Source: Aureliella sp046290675 (GTDB lineage Bacteria > Planctomycetota > Planctomycetia > Pirellulales > Pirellulaceae). Taken from it: DNA of 64,000 nt. The stretch's first letter is position 1. Each line of letters starts with the position of its first letter. The position numbers and the translations under genes were made by a program. The notes beneath the pieces are model-generated. The model worked only from the letters and a program-made list of their open reading frames with translations. It searched no databases and had not been told where the DNA came from. Shown one piece after another: positions 44,607-54,609 of the stretch. Location: NCBI GenBank assembly GCA_046290675.1, contig JBKAHA010000002.1, forward strand, positions 248,001 to 312,000. Reading direction: 5' to 3'.

Positions 44607-46469
44607 ATGAGGGTAAAGCGTTTCTTGGTTGTTGCTGCCTCGATTGTCGTTGGGATTGGCGGTGCCGATCTCACTTTTGGACAGGATCCAGCTACGATGA
44701 CTCATGGGCCGATGCTGGGCGATGTAACCGACTCCACGATCTTGGTTTGGGCCCGCACGTCAGAGCCAACGGCGTTTGAGGTCCGATATGGCCTGAAAGG
44801 GAAAGCCCTCAGCGAATCGGTGACATCTCAAAAGACACGATTTTCGGATGACTGTACCGCGAGCGTGCGGATCGAAGGACTTGTCGGGGGGGCTCGCTAT
44901 AACTATCAGGTCTTCGTGGGAGGGCTACCGCAGGGCGGTATCAACTCGTTTCGCACGTTACCAAGCTCGAAGATGGTGGCGAATTCTGAATATAACCCCA
45001 ACGGCCTGTTCAATTTCAAATTCGAGGTCGGTTGTTGTGCCAACCAAAATCCGCTGCACGGCATTGGTCATGCATTGCCAACTTACGTCACAATGAACCG
45101 CGAGATCGCGAAGGACGTCGATTTTGCAATCATGAATGGTGACTGGCTCTACGAAGAACTGCGTGAAACGACCCCCGAGTCATGGATTGTTCGAAATCGT
45201 TTAGCGCCTGAGGAGGTTCCCGACGAAGTGAGAGTGATGCCAACGATTGTTGGCGTATGGGAGAACTACAAGCTCTATCTCTCGCGCGGCGTTCCGCTTG
45301 CGAAATGGCATCGTCAAGTCCCTAGTTATTTTACGTTTGATGATCACGAGCTCGTCAACGATATATGGGGTGCAGGTAGCCCAGGTCGGCGACACCGCCG
45401 GACCGTATTTCGCGATATCGGGACGCGGGCTTGGCACGATTACCTTGGCTGGGCAAATCCCGTTGCTCAAAGTCACGAAATGCACTTCGGCAATGGACAG
45501 ATGAAGCAAGGGAGTGACTTGCTTTTCGATGAGAAGGCTGATTTTGTCAGTCTTCCATTGGATGTCATGTCCAATCTCCATGTGCATTGGGGAACGCCGA
45601 CAGCAGGTGTCAACGATATTCGGTACGACGACGATAGCGGCGATCCGAACTCGATGGTCTACTCGATTAAGGAAGTTGTGGACGAGCATACGGTTCGTTT
45701 GCACCAGCCGGCTGTCGCAACCGGTGAGGTTAATTACTCCATCGGCCGACGGAGTTATGGCAAAAAACGAGTCGCGAACTGCGAAATCTATTTCTTGGAT
45801 ACCCGCAGTCATCGGCAAATGCACGATATTCGTGAACCAGCCAAACCAGGGCTCTCTATGCTCGGCGATCAGCAAAGGGATTGGCTCGTGAGTTCGATGA
45901 AGAATAGCGATGCGGAATTTTTCTTCATTGTCTCAAGCGTGCCGATGTTCATTCCGCACAGCGGCGCCGGAGGATTCGAGTTCGATGAAGCCAACAAAGA
46001 GGAGGCGTGGGTCGCGTTCTTAGACGAACGGGAGAAGCTTGTTGATTTTTGGGATGGCCTCAATAAGCCGGTCATGGTGATGACTGGTGACCTACACAAC
46101 AGCTTCGCCATCAAGGTAACGGATCGGGTGTGGGAGTTCTGCTGTGGCCCGCACAACTCGGTCAATCACGTTCCTAAGAATGACGAGGACGATCGACCTG
46201 CAACCGGTTGGTACCAGTCAGGCGAACGGATGTGCGATATCCAGTGGTCAAGTTACATTCTGCCCGATATTCCACGCCTAGATCGATGTTATCCCTATTA
46301 CTGCGTGGTTCAGGTCAACAATGTGTTCGACATGCCAAAGAAGCTTGGCGGCGACGAGCGGTGGGTGGCTTATCCACATCCCCAAGTGATCATCCAGTAC
46401 TACGAAGGTAGGACTGGTCGGCTGGCTTATTCTCAGACGCTAACGTCCGATCATGGGGTAGCTCCCTAA
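44607..46469 (+). CDS. PhoD-like phosphodiesterase/alkaline phosphatase
   Basis: About 620 residues, exported; the signal sequence is VKRFLVVAASIVVGIGGADL. The N-terminal Fn3-like domain (GPMLGDVTDSTILVWARTSE) precedes the metallophosphatase. Metal-site motifs are MNGDWLYEEL, FTFDDHELVNDIWGAG and MTGDLHNSF, typical of PhoD. PhoD enzymes release phosphate from phosphodiesters such as teichoic acid or phospholipid headgroups; the substrate here is unknown. ATG 44607 gives the compact signal peptide; the frame is open to 44541. It is divergent from the ECF sigma gene. Confidence 0.9.
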   Translation: MRVKRFLVVAASIVVGIGGADLTFGQDPATMTHGPMLGDVTDSTILVWARTSEPTAFEVRYGLKGKALSESVTSQKTRFSDDCTASVRIEGLVGGARYNYQVFVGGLPQGGINSFRTLPSSKMVANSEYNPNGLFNFKFEVGCCANQNPLHGIGHALPTYVTMNREIAKDVDFAIMNGDWLYEELRETTPESWIVRNRLAPEEVPDEVRVMPTIVGVWENYKLYLSRGVPLAKWHRQVPSYFTFDDHELVNDIWGAGSPGRRHRRTVFRDIGTRAWHDYLGWANPVAQSHEMHFGNGQMKQGSDLLFDEKADFVSLPLDVMSNLHVHWGTPTAGVNDIRYDDDSGDPNSMVYSIKEVVDEHTVRLHQPAVATGEVNYSIGRRSYGKKRVANCEIYFLDTRSHRQMHDIREPAKPGLSMLGDQQRDWLVSSMKNSDAEFFFIVSSVPMFIPHSGAGGFEFDEANKEEAWVAFLDEREKLVDFWDGLNKPVMVMTGDLHNSFAIKVTDRVWEFCCGPHNSVNHVPKNDEDDRPATGWYQSGERMCDIQWSSYILPDIPRLDRCYPYYCVVQVNNVFDMPKKLGGDERWVAYPHPQVIIQYYEGRTGRLAYSQTLTSDHGVAP

Positions 46470-46487
46470 CATGACGGTGATTGTTTA

Positions 46488-47936
46488 CTACTTGTCGATC
46501 AACTTCAAGCTGACTAAGTGGTCGGGGCCCCGTAGGTATAGATTCCCATGGGAGATCACGGGTGCTGCCCAGCACGGGTAACGGAGTAGTGGCTTACCAT
46601 TGGCTGGATTGTCTTGGTTGCTCAAATCTGCCTGGACAAGCAATCGGAATTCGTCAGGAGTGGGCTCGACCAGTTCAACTGATCCCGACTCGCCAAGTAC
46701 GATTAGGTAGCCATCGACGAGTGCTAGGCTGCTGCGACCGCGCTGCCTATTTCGATTCGTCCACATGACCTTTCCGTCGCGAAACCGAACGCAACGAAAG
46801 TCGGTGTCCGGCGGATTGCGACCACTGCATCCGTAGATGTAGCCGTCAATCACCACGGGTGTGGACCAATGCGCTCGGAAGGCGAGGTCGCGAAGGCGGC
46901 CCTCATCCTGCCACACAACTTTCGGCGCGAGATCGGTAACATCTAGCATCACGCTACCAATTTCGTAACACTCCGAGAGGAGTATTTGGTTCCTGGCGAC
47001 GACAGGCAACGCGGCATTGACGCTCTCAAAAGTCTTTGCACGCCAGGGGAACTGAAGTGTCTCCGTTCCCTTCTCCGGATCGAATCCGATCAGCCCACTG
47101 CGGAGAAACGCGAGTCCCATGGGTTTTTCAGCGATATTGCTGACCGTCATCGAGACGTAGCTAGCCAAGTCATCTCCCAATCGGTACCGCTCTGTTCCGG
47201 TTCGTTTATCAAACGCAACGATTCCCGAATTATTGGGTTGGACTCGATCCAGGTTCCCCGTTGAATACCGCTGAGACTCTGGAGGACTGCCGCCTACCAT
47301 GACCAACAGTAGATCCTTGTATACGTATGGGTTGCTGGCGACGCCGAAGAAGTTTTGGATCACTCCGAATTCTTCATTCAGGTTTTTCGTCCACACGATC
47401 TCACCCGTGTCGAGCTTGCTGCAAGTTAGCTGTCCGCTAACACCATAGGTGAAAACAAGTCCATCGCTGACGATAGGAGAGCATCGCGGACCGTTGTTGT
47501 ATCCATAGCGATCTGAGTAGGCGACGGTTTGTGACGAACGCCAGATGACATTGGAAGTCGCGCTGTCAAAGGAGGTAAGAACTTCATCCGAACCAACTCG
47601 ATCGAACTGAAGCACTTGATTGCCGACAACTGCAGGTGCTCCGTAACTCGTTCCAAGCTCGACGATCCAGTTGATGGGGGGATGAGGATTCCAAGTGGAT
47701 TTGTCGAGTCCTGTTTCGTCGGAAGTACCGTTGCCATTGGGGCCAAGGAACTGAGGCCAGTCGTCACCGGAGGCTACAAATGGGCCTTTGGGGCTCGACG
47801 AAATTTGTGCCACTTCCTGTTGGGGCGCTGGCGGATTATCGTTCGGCGGTTGAGCAGCGCCGCAGCCTGCCAGGTTGGAGACGATCAGGAATACAAGTAG
47901 GCATCGGTAAATGGGGCGTAGCAATGGTGAGGTCAT
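46488..47936 (-). CDS. PQQ-type beta-propeller lipoprotein
   Basis: About 482 residues. ATG 47936 gives a lipoprotein signal (CLLVFLIVSNLAGCGAAQ) with lipobox LAGC, so it is likely tethered to a membrane. The rest is a PQQ-like eight-bladed propeller, with blades such as DWPQFLGPNGNGTSDETGL and VVIDGYIYGCSGRNPPDTDF. Such proteins are very common in Planctomycetes; many have no PQQ and act as scaffolds. The catalytic role is unknown. A terminator upstream separates it from the chaperone gene; the frame extends to 48080 but that would overlap the chaperone. Confidence 0.88.
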   Translation of the reverse strand: MTSPLLRPIYRCLLVFLIVSNLAGCGAAQPPNDNPPAPQQEVAQISSSPKGPFVASGDDWPQFLGPNGNGTSDETGLDKSTWNPHPPINWIVELGTSYGAPAVVGNQVLQFDRVGSDEVLTSFDSATSNVIWRSSQTVAYSDRYGYNNGPRCSPIVSDGLVFTYGVSGQLTCSKLDTGEIVWTKNLNEEFGVIQNFFGVASNPYVYKDLLLVMVGGSPPESQRYSTGNLDRVQPNNSGIVAFDKRTGTERYRLGDDLASYVSMTVSNIAEKPMGLAFLRSGLIGFDPEKGTETLQFPWRAKTFESVNAALPVVARNQILLSECYEIGSVMLDVTDLAPKVVWQDEGRLRDLAFRAHWSTPVVIDGYIYGCSGRNPPDTDFRCVRFRDGKVMWTNRNRQRGRSSLALVDGYLIVLGESGSVELVEPTPDEFRLLVQADLSNQDNPANGKPLLRYPCWAAPVISHGNLYLRGPDHLVSLKLIDK

Positions 47937-47984
47937 GGAACCTGCCAACAAACGTCTTATCGGAAAGGTATTGGTTGCGTGCAC

Positions 47985-48017
47985 AAAAAACGCCCCAGGA
48001 GATTTCCCGAGGCGTTT
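47985..48017 (-). terminator. Rho-independent terminator after the PpiD-like gene
   Basis: Arms at 48017-48006 and 47999-47988 pair over 12 positions with two G-T pairs, a 6-base loop and six T on the reverse strand. It lies 33 bases after the stop at 48050. Confidence 0.88.
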
Positions 48018-48049
48018 GATCTGATCATGATTTTGAAACGAAATGGAGT

Positions 48050-50524
48050 CTAGTTGAACTGGCCCACATTCATTTGCCATTCGAGCTCCATTTCTTGCTC
48101 TAGGTTCTCAACCCAGGCTCCAAATAGACGCTGCGTTTCATCAAAGGCAATTCGTGCAGGGCCGCTTTTCATAGGATCCGCCTGGAAGCGATCTTGCAGA
48201 TCTTCGACTTTCGGTGAAAGTTCTGCGACGCGGACGACGTAGAACACATTGCGGTTCGCGTTTGGTGCCACAGCAACAGAACCTTCTGGCGTTGCAAAGA
48301 CTTCCTGCATAAACTCGCCGCCTACTCGGTCAAGTTTGTTAACGGGGCTGGTCGTGATGAACTCGCTCATGCGATTCATCCAAGTGAACGGATCGGTCTC
48401 AATGACCAGAGCTTGTTCGCTCTCGGATAGAGCACCTGCCCATGGCGTTTCGCCCGACCCTACTTTCTGTGCAATGTCGGCTGCTGCGGCTGCGGCTAGC
48501 TCGCGTGCCTTGATTCTCTTCCAAGCGTCGACGATCTCATCCCGAACTTGTTCTTTTTCTGGAATATACGCGGCTTGGTCTTCGGTCTTCCAAAGCAGGT
48601 ACTGAAGGAAGTCAGGCACCTGGCCTTGAGCCAAAGCGCTTTGATCGAAGTAGCTACTTTGCAGTGGACGGAAGAGGTCAATCGCTGGCGACATGACCAC
48701 ATTGGCAACAGAACCATTGACTCCTGTTTCATCAGGGCGAATGTTACCCAGTCCGAAAGGTGTCTGAGCGAGAGCAACACCATCAACTAGGCCGGTTTCA
48801 CCCCATTTGAGTCCAAGGTCGGCAGCCAATTTCTTCAGATCTGGTTTGGGCGGGGCTTCCTTGGTCGTGTCAGTACTGCCCGTGTCCGCTTCCATGAATG
48901 CTTGATACTGCCGCGCTTTTCCGTAGTACGGACGCATCACTTCTTCGAGCATCTTGGTCAGAGCTTCGTCCAACGCAGGAATGGCTTTGTCGCGCGCCAG
49001 GGAATCCGCAATCGAATCCTTCGCTTCCTCGAATGTCTGGACCCGCATTTCTGGCTCTTGGGGCTCCTCTGGAGTCCCCTCAGTTGCGTCTGGCTCCGTT
49101 CCAGCTTCGGCGCTAGCTGTTTCGGTATCCGTCGCGGAATTCCCGGCCTCTTCAGCTGGTTGTTGATCGTCCGCAGCGGTCTCTGCAGATTTTTCCTGTG
49201 GTGCTGGGTTTTCTTCTCCAGTTGCCGCTTCGCTGTTTCCCGTCTCCTCTTGGATGAAAGAGACCAGTTTTACCTGGGAACCATTGTCCAACGCAGACTG
49301 ATTCTCCTTAGGTGGATCTTGTTTGGCTTCTTCTTTCGCGGCTTCTGTCGTCTCATCACCGCCGGCTGTTGCCGTTGATGACTCATCCTCTTTCACGGGC
49401 TCTTCGGTGGCTGCTTCCGCAGCCTTTGATTCACCCGAAGTTGCTTCATCGGAGTCAGGTTTTTCGTTGTCTAGGCTTTCTTCGGTGACTTCAGCAGCCG
49501 GCATATCGCCTTCGGTGGCTTCGGTGCTGCCAGAGTTTGATTCGGCCGCATCTGGATCTTCTTGTTCCACAGGGACACGGAGTTGGCCTAGTTCAACGAG
49601 GCGATCGTACTCTTTACGAAGCTCTTCATCAGTTAGCTTTTCCTTCTCGCGATTGATCCACTCTTGAAGGTTTGCTTCCACGTATTCGACATTGGTCTGG
49701 TAACGTCGCAAGAATCCAGGGTCAGGTGAGTTGGGATTTGGAGCTCGAAGTGAACCGACTTCGTAAATAGCATCGATTTCAGATTCCGTAGGTGAATCTG
49801 ACACTTGGTCCATGTACTCATCGACAAATACTGGGAAGGCTTCGACTTTGGCGGCTTGATTGAGTTTGAGAAAATCCTCAAACGATTTACCGGGTGAAAC
49901 GAGGGGCCGCATCTGGGATTGATTCTCTGTCACCAAGCCGGCGAGGGCCATCTGCTGAACCACTCGCGAGCTCAACTCCTCCTTCAGCATCTCTCGAACT
50001 TCGAAATAGCTCAGTGCACCGTTCGAGACGTCATTCAGGATGTCGCCCACTTCCTTCGCGGACAACTTGTCGTCGACATACTCTTGCACAAACTGGTCGA
50101 CTGCAGCGTCGGTAAATCCGACTCCCTGCGATTTCGCGTGTGCTGCTAGCACCTTGGTGCGGACAATGTCGGCTGGAGTACTACTGAATTGAATTCCGAG
50201 ACCAAGGATATTTCCCGTTGATGGGTCGACGCGAAAGTCCGGCACATCGGGGCGACCACCGCGTTCGATGACCTGTGTAGCGACTTCGTTCATGAAACGA
50301 ACGAGGCTTGTATGTTTCACGATCGTGTTCTCAAGGCTCGCCTGCGTCAGGCTACCACCCTTCCAACGAACAGCGACTTGGTTGCCGTAACTCCCGCCAC
50401 CGCCGAAAGAATCTCGAGCGTATTGAAATGCGGGGGCGATAACGAAGGCAAAAATGGCAACCAAAACGAGGGCCGCCATCCATGATTTTTGGTTCTTGCG
50501 AAATGTCGCGAACGGATTGGTCAT
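48050..50524 (-). CDS. PpiD/SurA-like membrane-anchored chaperone
   Basis: An 824-residue protein. A single N-terminal transmembrane helix (WMAALVLVAIFAFVIAPAF, about 15-33) is followed by a SurA N-terminal-type helical region (VRTKVLAAHAKSQGVGFTD, DAAVDQFVQEYV). A very acidic Glu/Ala/Ser/Thr-rich low-complexity section of about 160 residues (around 330-490) follows. A C-terminal helical part comes last. PpiD assists outer-membrane and periplasmic protein folding. I could not see a clear parvulin prolyl-isomerase domain, so isomerase activity is doubtful. It ends with a strong terminator. Confidence 0.8.
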   Translation of the reverse strand: MTNPFATFRKNQKSWMAALVLVAIFAFVIAPAFQYARDSFGGGGSYGNQVAVRWKGGSLTQASLENTIVKHTSLVRFMNEVATQVIERGGRPDVPDFRVDPSTGNILGLGIQFSSTPADIVRTKVLAAHAKSQGVGFTDAAVDQFVQEYVDDKLSAKEVGDILNDVSNGALSYFEVREMLKEELSSRVVQQMALAGLVTENQSQMRPLVSPGKSFEDFLKLNQAAKVEAFPVFVDEYMDQVSDSPTESEIDAIYEVGSLRAPNPNSPDPGFLRRYQTNVEYVEANLQEWINREKEKLTDEELRKEYDRLVELGQLRVPVEQEDPDAAESNSGSTEATEGDMPAAEVTEESLDNEKPDSDEATSGESKAAEAATEEPVKEDESSTATAGGDETTEAAKEEAKQDPPKENQSALDNGSQVKLVSFIQEETGNSEAATGEENPAPQEKSAETAADDQQPAEEAGNSATDTETASAEAGTEPDATEGTPEEPQEPEMRVQTFEEAKDSIADSLARDKAIPALDEALTKMLEEVMRPYYGKARQYQAFMEADTGSTDTTKEAPPKPDLKKLAADLGLKWGETGLVDGVALAQTPFGLGNIRPDETGVNGSVANVVMSPAIDLFRPLQSSYFDQSALAQGQVPDFLQYLLWKTEDQAAYIPEKEQVRDEIVDAWKRIKARELAAAAAADIAQKVGSGETPWAGALSESEQALVIETDPFTWMNRMSEFITTSPVNKLDRVGGEFMQEVFATPEGSVAVAPNANRNVFYVVRVAELSPKVEDLQDRFQADPMKSGPARIAFDETQRLFGAWVENLEQEMELEWQMNVGQFN

Positions 50525-51347
50525 CCTGTCAGTTCCTACGAATCTGCACTATTTCGGCCCTATGGAGGCCGCAAAAAAGGTTCAACATGGTCGCCGTCAG
50601 AGACTGGCAGCGACGTCCCAACCATGATTGGCGCCTGGACCGAAGGTTGCCACCTTCGTTCATGCTTGGCGACGCACGCTGATGGTGACTTGGACCAGGT
50701 TGGAATGGGGGAGCGGCTCAATAGCACGCCGCAGGGTGGAAGCCGAAGGGCTCTAAGGCCTAGCCCCTTGCCATCGGCACGCGGCTAAGCTATCCACTTC
50801 TAGGGGTGTTATCGCAACCCCGCCAACGAATTCCGGCTGTGACCCACGGCTGTGGTTGCGTCCGAATCTATTGGCGGAAAGCGAAAGGATACCAAGGATC
50901 TCCAATTTTGCAGATACGAGGTTTGCAAGACTTTCCCTGTGAAATCCAAGATTAAAGCGGTTCGCAGGAAGAGCCCTCCTCGCGGGGGCGGGATGCGTTG
51001 GCCAAATGTCTGGAAGTCCGCGAGCAGACAGCGAATTTCGTCTGACTGGGCGGTCAGGGTGGCATAGGTCCTCAACGATTAGTCGCTTTATTTATCCTCG
51101 CATCGAACAGAATCGGATCGGTCTGAACGGTTAAATGACCCGCCAAAGGCTCCAGTTGCCCTATTTTGACGTTTTTTGAGAAGTTGTTTGGAGATCTTTG
51201 GCGACACCTGCGAGAGCCTAGGCGCCTCGACGTGGAAAACGCCTCGGTATTTGTCCTGCATTCAACCGCATGCACAATTAAGGCTCGCATTTCGTAAGAA
51301 ATCCGGTCAGCGCCCAATTGAGACGCTGTTCAGCTAGGAAGCCCATT
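50525..51347. other. Long intergenic region upstream of topB
   Basis: About 820 bases between the chaperone start (reverse) and topB start (forward). Short frames exist but none looks protein-like. I looked for RNase P, tmRNA, SRP and 6S RNA hallmarks and saw none. A purine-rich agccctcctcgcgggggcggg lies at 50969-50989. This is the longest gene-free stretch of the window; promoters of both flanking genes should be in it. Confidence 0.55.
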
Positions 51348-54029
51348 ATGTCGAAGACACTGATCATTGCCGAAAAACCCAGCGTCGCCACGGACCTCGC
51401 TCGTGTTCTCGGGAAGCTTCCGGATATCGGCAAATTTGAGCGTAAGAAGGACTACTTCGAGAATGAAACGGGCTACATCTCGTCCGCGGTTGGACACCTG
51501 GTGGAGTTGAAGATGCCTGAAGGCCCCAACGGCAAGAAGTTGCCTTGGGGGATGAAGCACCTGCCCGTGATTCCGGATCGGTTTGAGCTGCAGCCAATCG
51601 AAAAAAGCGAGTCCCGCTTCAAGCTGCTGTCGCGACTGCTCAAAAAGAAGGATGTCACGACCGTGGTGAACGCGTGTGACGCCGGGCGAGAGGGAGAATT
51701 GATCTTCCGTTATCTGATTGAGCTAGCGGCACCCAAAAAGGATCTGCAGATTCTCCGCATGTGGATGCAATCGATGACGGACAATTCGATCGTGGATGCA
51801 TGGAAGAATCTGCGTTCTGACAATGAAATGGCGCCGCTCGCTAATGCAGCGGTGTGTCGGTCGGAGAGCGATTGGCTGATTGGTCTAAACGGAACCAGAG
51901 CCTTAACGGCATTCAATTCCCGAAACGGCGGCTTCAATGTGACCACAGCAGGACGCGTCCAGACGCCGACCCTGGTGATTCTTGCCGAACGAGAACGCGA
52001 GATACGTAGTTTTGTGCCGCGAACGTACTACGAGGTTCACTCGGATTTTGAAGTTGCAGCTGGGACCTATAGTGGTCGCTGGTTCAAAGAGGACTTCAAG
52101 AAGGACGAGGAAGATCCCCACAAGCGGGCAGAGCGTATCTGGGACTTGTCCGACGCGGAGGCCATTCGCGATAAGTGCAAAGACAAAGTTGGGACGATTG
52201 AGGAAACCAAAAAGCCAGCCACGGAAGCTTGCCCACGACTATACGATTTGACAAGCTTGCAGCGGGAGGCCAGTGGTAAGCACGGATACAGCGCTCGGCG
52301 GACCTTGCAGCTCGCACAAGCTCTCTACGACCGCTACAAGCTGTTGACCTATCCGAGAACGGACTCCCGGTACCTGCCGGAAGACTATGTTGACACCGTC
52401 AAGGAGACGATTGGCAATTTCGCGAAGGGAAAATCCAGCGCTTCGTTTGACGCGCAGTTCGTCAAGAGTTCGAAATGGATCATCGATAACGATCGCATCA
52501 AACCATCCAAGCGAGTATTCAATACCGCGAAAGTCAGCGATCACTTTGCTATTATTCCGACTGGAAAGACACCGCCGCCGAGTCTGGATGATGATGCCAA
52601 AAAAATCTTCGAGCTGGTGACTCGCCGGTTTCTTGGGATCTTCTACCCAAGCGCTGAATACGAAGTGACCCGGCGAATCACTCGGATCGAAGACGCGAGT
52701 TTCCGCACGGACGGGAAAGTGCTCGTCAAACCAGGTTGGCTTGAAGTTTATGGGCGAAAACCGGGTGTTGCATCCGGAGCCGGAGAGTTGGTTGCCGCTG
52801 AGGATGGCGGTGAGGCGCAGAACGTCGAGATCGAAGTCAAGGAAAACGAAACCAAGCCACCAGCCCGCTATAACGACAGTACGTTGCTCTCGGCTATGGA
52901 GACAGCTGGCAAGCGAGTTGACGATGATGAACTACGAGATGCGATGAGCGAACGTGGGCTCGGGACGCCTGCTACGCGTGCGTCGATCATCGAAGGATTG
53001 ATTCGTACCAAGTACGTTTTCCGAGACGATCGTAGCCCACGTGACTTTGTGGTTTCCAACAAGGGGCTTGCGCTGGTCGATCTGCTCGATGAAATTGGAA
53101 TTACAACGATCGGTTCGCCGGAGATGACCGGTGAGTGGGAATACAAACTCAAGCAGATGGAGGCTGGCAAACTGAACCGTGAGGAGTTCATGTCTGAGAT
53201 CCTCTCTCTCACGAAAGGCATCGTCGAGCAGACTCGTGAATTCACCGAATCGGTCGTGAACCGGAAGTTCCCAGACATCTCTGCACTATGCCCTGAGTGT
53301 ATGGGTACTGAGATCAAGCAAACCGACGGTTTGTTTCAGTGTAAGAATCCCGAATGCAGCTTTCGATTGAAGAAGCATATCGCTAGCCACGAACTCACTG
53401 AGACCGAAGCGATTGATTTGATCAACGAGAAACGCATCGGCCCAATTGAGACCTTCAAGAATCGCTTCGGTCAGCCTTTCGCCGCTGAGCTGACTTTGGA
53501 GAAAGAGAAGAAGACTTGGAAGGTTAATTTCGTGTTCGAAGGCGACGAGGAACGCGAGAGTGAACTAGACAAGCTCACTGAAGAACAGGTTATCTGCGAG
53601 GCACCAATTTTGGATGGCTCGGAACAGATGATCAAAGTCTACGAAACCGAAAGGGCCTATCTCGCTCCGGACATGGCCAAAGACGCGGACGACCGTGGAG
53701 TTCGCATTAGTAAGACGATTCTGCAAAAAGACATCCCCTCTGATCAGGCGAAGAAGCTCTTTGTAGAGGGCAAAACAGACTTAATGCCAGGCTTCATTTC
53801 CAAGAAGCGACGGCCGTTTGCAGCTCACCTCACTCTTGATCGAGTGACTGGAAAGCTTGGATTTGAATTCGCACCTCGCAAATCCAAAAAGAAGGGTGCC
53901 AAGGGCGCCAAGGATGAGGGGACGGGAGACGAAAAAGAAGCCAAGGCCGAGGAGACGTCGGCTTCCGAAGGTAACTCGGACAGCAAGGAAGAGTCTACCG
54001 CGGACGATAAGTCGGCGAGTGATTCTTGA
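51348..54029 (+). CDS. topB: DNA topoisomerase III
   Basis: About 893 residues of a type IA topoisomerase for decatenation and resolving recombination intermediates. Seen are the Toprim domain (LIIAEKPSVATDLARVLG, VVNACDAGREGELIFRYL), catalytic Tyr335 in LLTYPRTDSRYLP, and the SAMETAGK/GLGTPATRASIIEGL region. A C4 zinc finger (CPEC...CKNPEC) starts near residue 648. Two copies of the topoisomerase C-terminal repeat follow (GQPFAAELTLEKEKKTW, RRPFAAHLTLDRVTGK). The tail is Lys/Glu/Ser-rich. ATG 51348 has aggaag upstream. A RecQ helicase, the usual partner, is also in this window but not adjacent. Confidence 0.96.
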   Translation: MSKTLIIAEKPSVATDLARVLGKLPDIGKFERKKDYFENETGYISSAVGHLVELKMPEGPNGKKLPWGMKHLPVIPDRFELQPIEKSESRFKLLSRLLKKKDVTTVVNACDAGREGELIFRYLIELAAPKKDLQILRMWMQSMTDNSIVDAWKNLRSDNEMAPLANAAVCRSESDWLIGLNGTRALTAFNSRNGGFNVTTAGRVQTPTLVILAEREREIRSFVPRTYYEVHSDFEVAAGTYSGRWFKEDFKKDEEDPHKRAERIWDLSDAEAIRDKCKDKVGTIEETKKPATEACPRLYDLTSLQREASGKHGYSARRTLQLAQALYDRYKLLTYPRTDSRYLPEDYVDTVKETIGNFAKGKSSASFDAQFVKSSKWIIDNDRIKPSKRVFNTAKVSDHFAIIPTGKTPPPSLDDDAKKIFELVTRRFLGIFYPSAEYEVTRRITRIEDASFRTDGKVLVKPGWLEVYGRKPGVASGAGELVAAEDGGEAQNVEIEVKENETKPPARYNDSTLLSAMETAGKRVDDDELRDAMSERGLGTPATRASIIEGLIRTKYVFRDDRSPRDFVVSNKGLALVDLLDEIGITTIGSPEMTGEWEYKLKQMEAGKLNREEFMSEILSLTKGIVEQTREFTESVVNRKFPDISALCPECMGTEIKQTDGLFQCKNPECSFRLKKHIASHELTETEAIDLINEKRIGPIETFKNRFGQPFAAELTLEKEKKTWKVNFVFEGDEERESELDKLTEEQVICEAPILDGSEQMIKVYETERAYLAPDMAKDADDRGVRISKTILQKDIPSDQAKKLFVEGKTDLMPGFISKKRRPFAAHLTLDRVTGKLGFEFAPRKSKKKGAKGAKDEGTGDEKEAKAEETSASEGNSDSKEESTADDKSASDS

Positions 54030-54038
54030 TGTAGCCGT

Positions 54039-54104
54039 CGGAGCGAGGATTGGGTTGCTTCGGAGCGAGGATTGGGCTGCTTCGGAGCGAGGATTGGGCT
54101 GCTT
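54039..54104. repeat. Three tandem 22-bp repeats downstream of topB
   Basis: Copies at 54039-54060, 54061-54082 and 54083-54104, identical except one base (t for c at 54055). They start ten bases after the topB stop and lie outside any gene. Each unit begins cggagcgaggattggg. No transposase is near. Confidence 0.95.
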
Positions 54105-54609
54105 TGCGGATGTCGACTGTTCGTGCTGCGAGCCCTTTTGGTAGCCCGAGCTTGGAAGTCTCGCATTGCATCAGGATGTGTCCATGCTATCGAGGCTTTG
54201 ACGTGTCTCGTTCGTCCTTAATCGAGTTTAATCCCGAGCAATTCTCTTCTCGTAAGCTCGGATGCTACGGTGTGGGGCTACTGGATTGAAAACCCAGTGT
54301 CAAGCTTTCCATCTGATTGCTCGTCGTGTTCTGCGGTAAAAAATGCTTTGCGATATTCTGCGTCAAAGGCAGTGTCTCTCTCTGGCTTCGCGTGCAAATA
54401 ATTCTCTAGAATGCGGGCATGCCGCGTGGTGAAACTGGAATGGAGATCGGCTGCGTGGCTTGCCACTCGTCTGCAGTTGTTGGGTACGAGCATTCGAGCG
54501 AGTGGCTCACGAAAGTGATGCCATGTGATGAGCTAGGGCGGTGCTTATGACTCTTTGGGGGGCAGGCACTTTCGAGGGCGGTACAACGCGCATGATGGAT
54601 TGAAGGCTT
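54105..54609. other. Gene-poor stretch between topB repeats and the SprT-like gene
   Basis: About 500 bases. A segment around 54424-54455 (gcggtgaaactgg-like) is reminiscent of a tRNA-Leu 5' half but lacks matching acceptor and T arms. A 71-codon reverse frame has no protein signature. Nothing else recognised. Confidence 0.5.

Noticed and set aside
54415..54510. tRNA-Leu-like sequence (gtggtgaaactgg) in the gap after topB
   Set aside because: The D-arm-like stretch is present, but no matching acceptor stem or T arm could be paired downstream.
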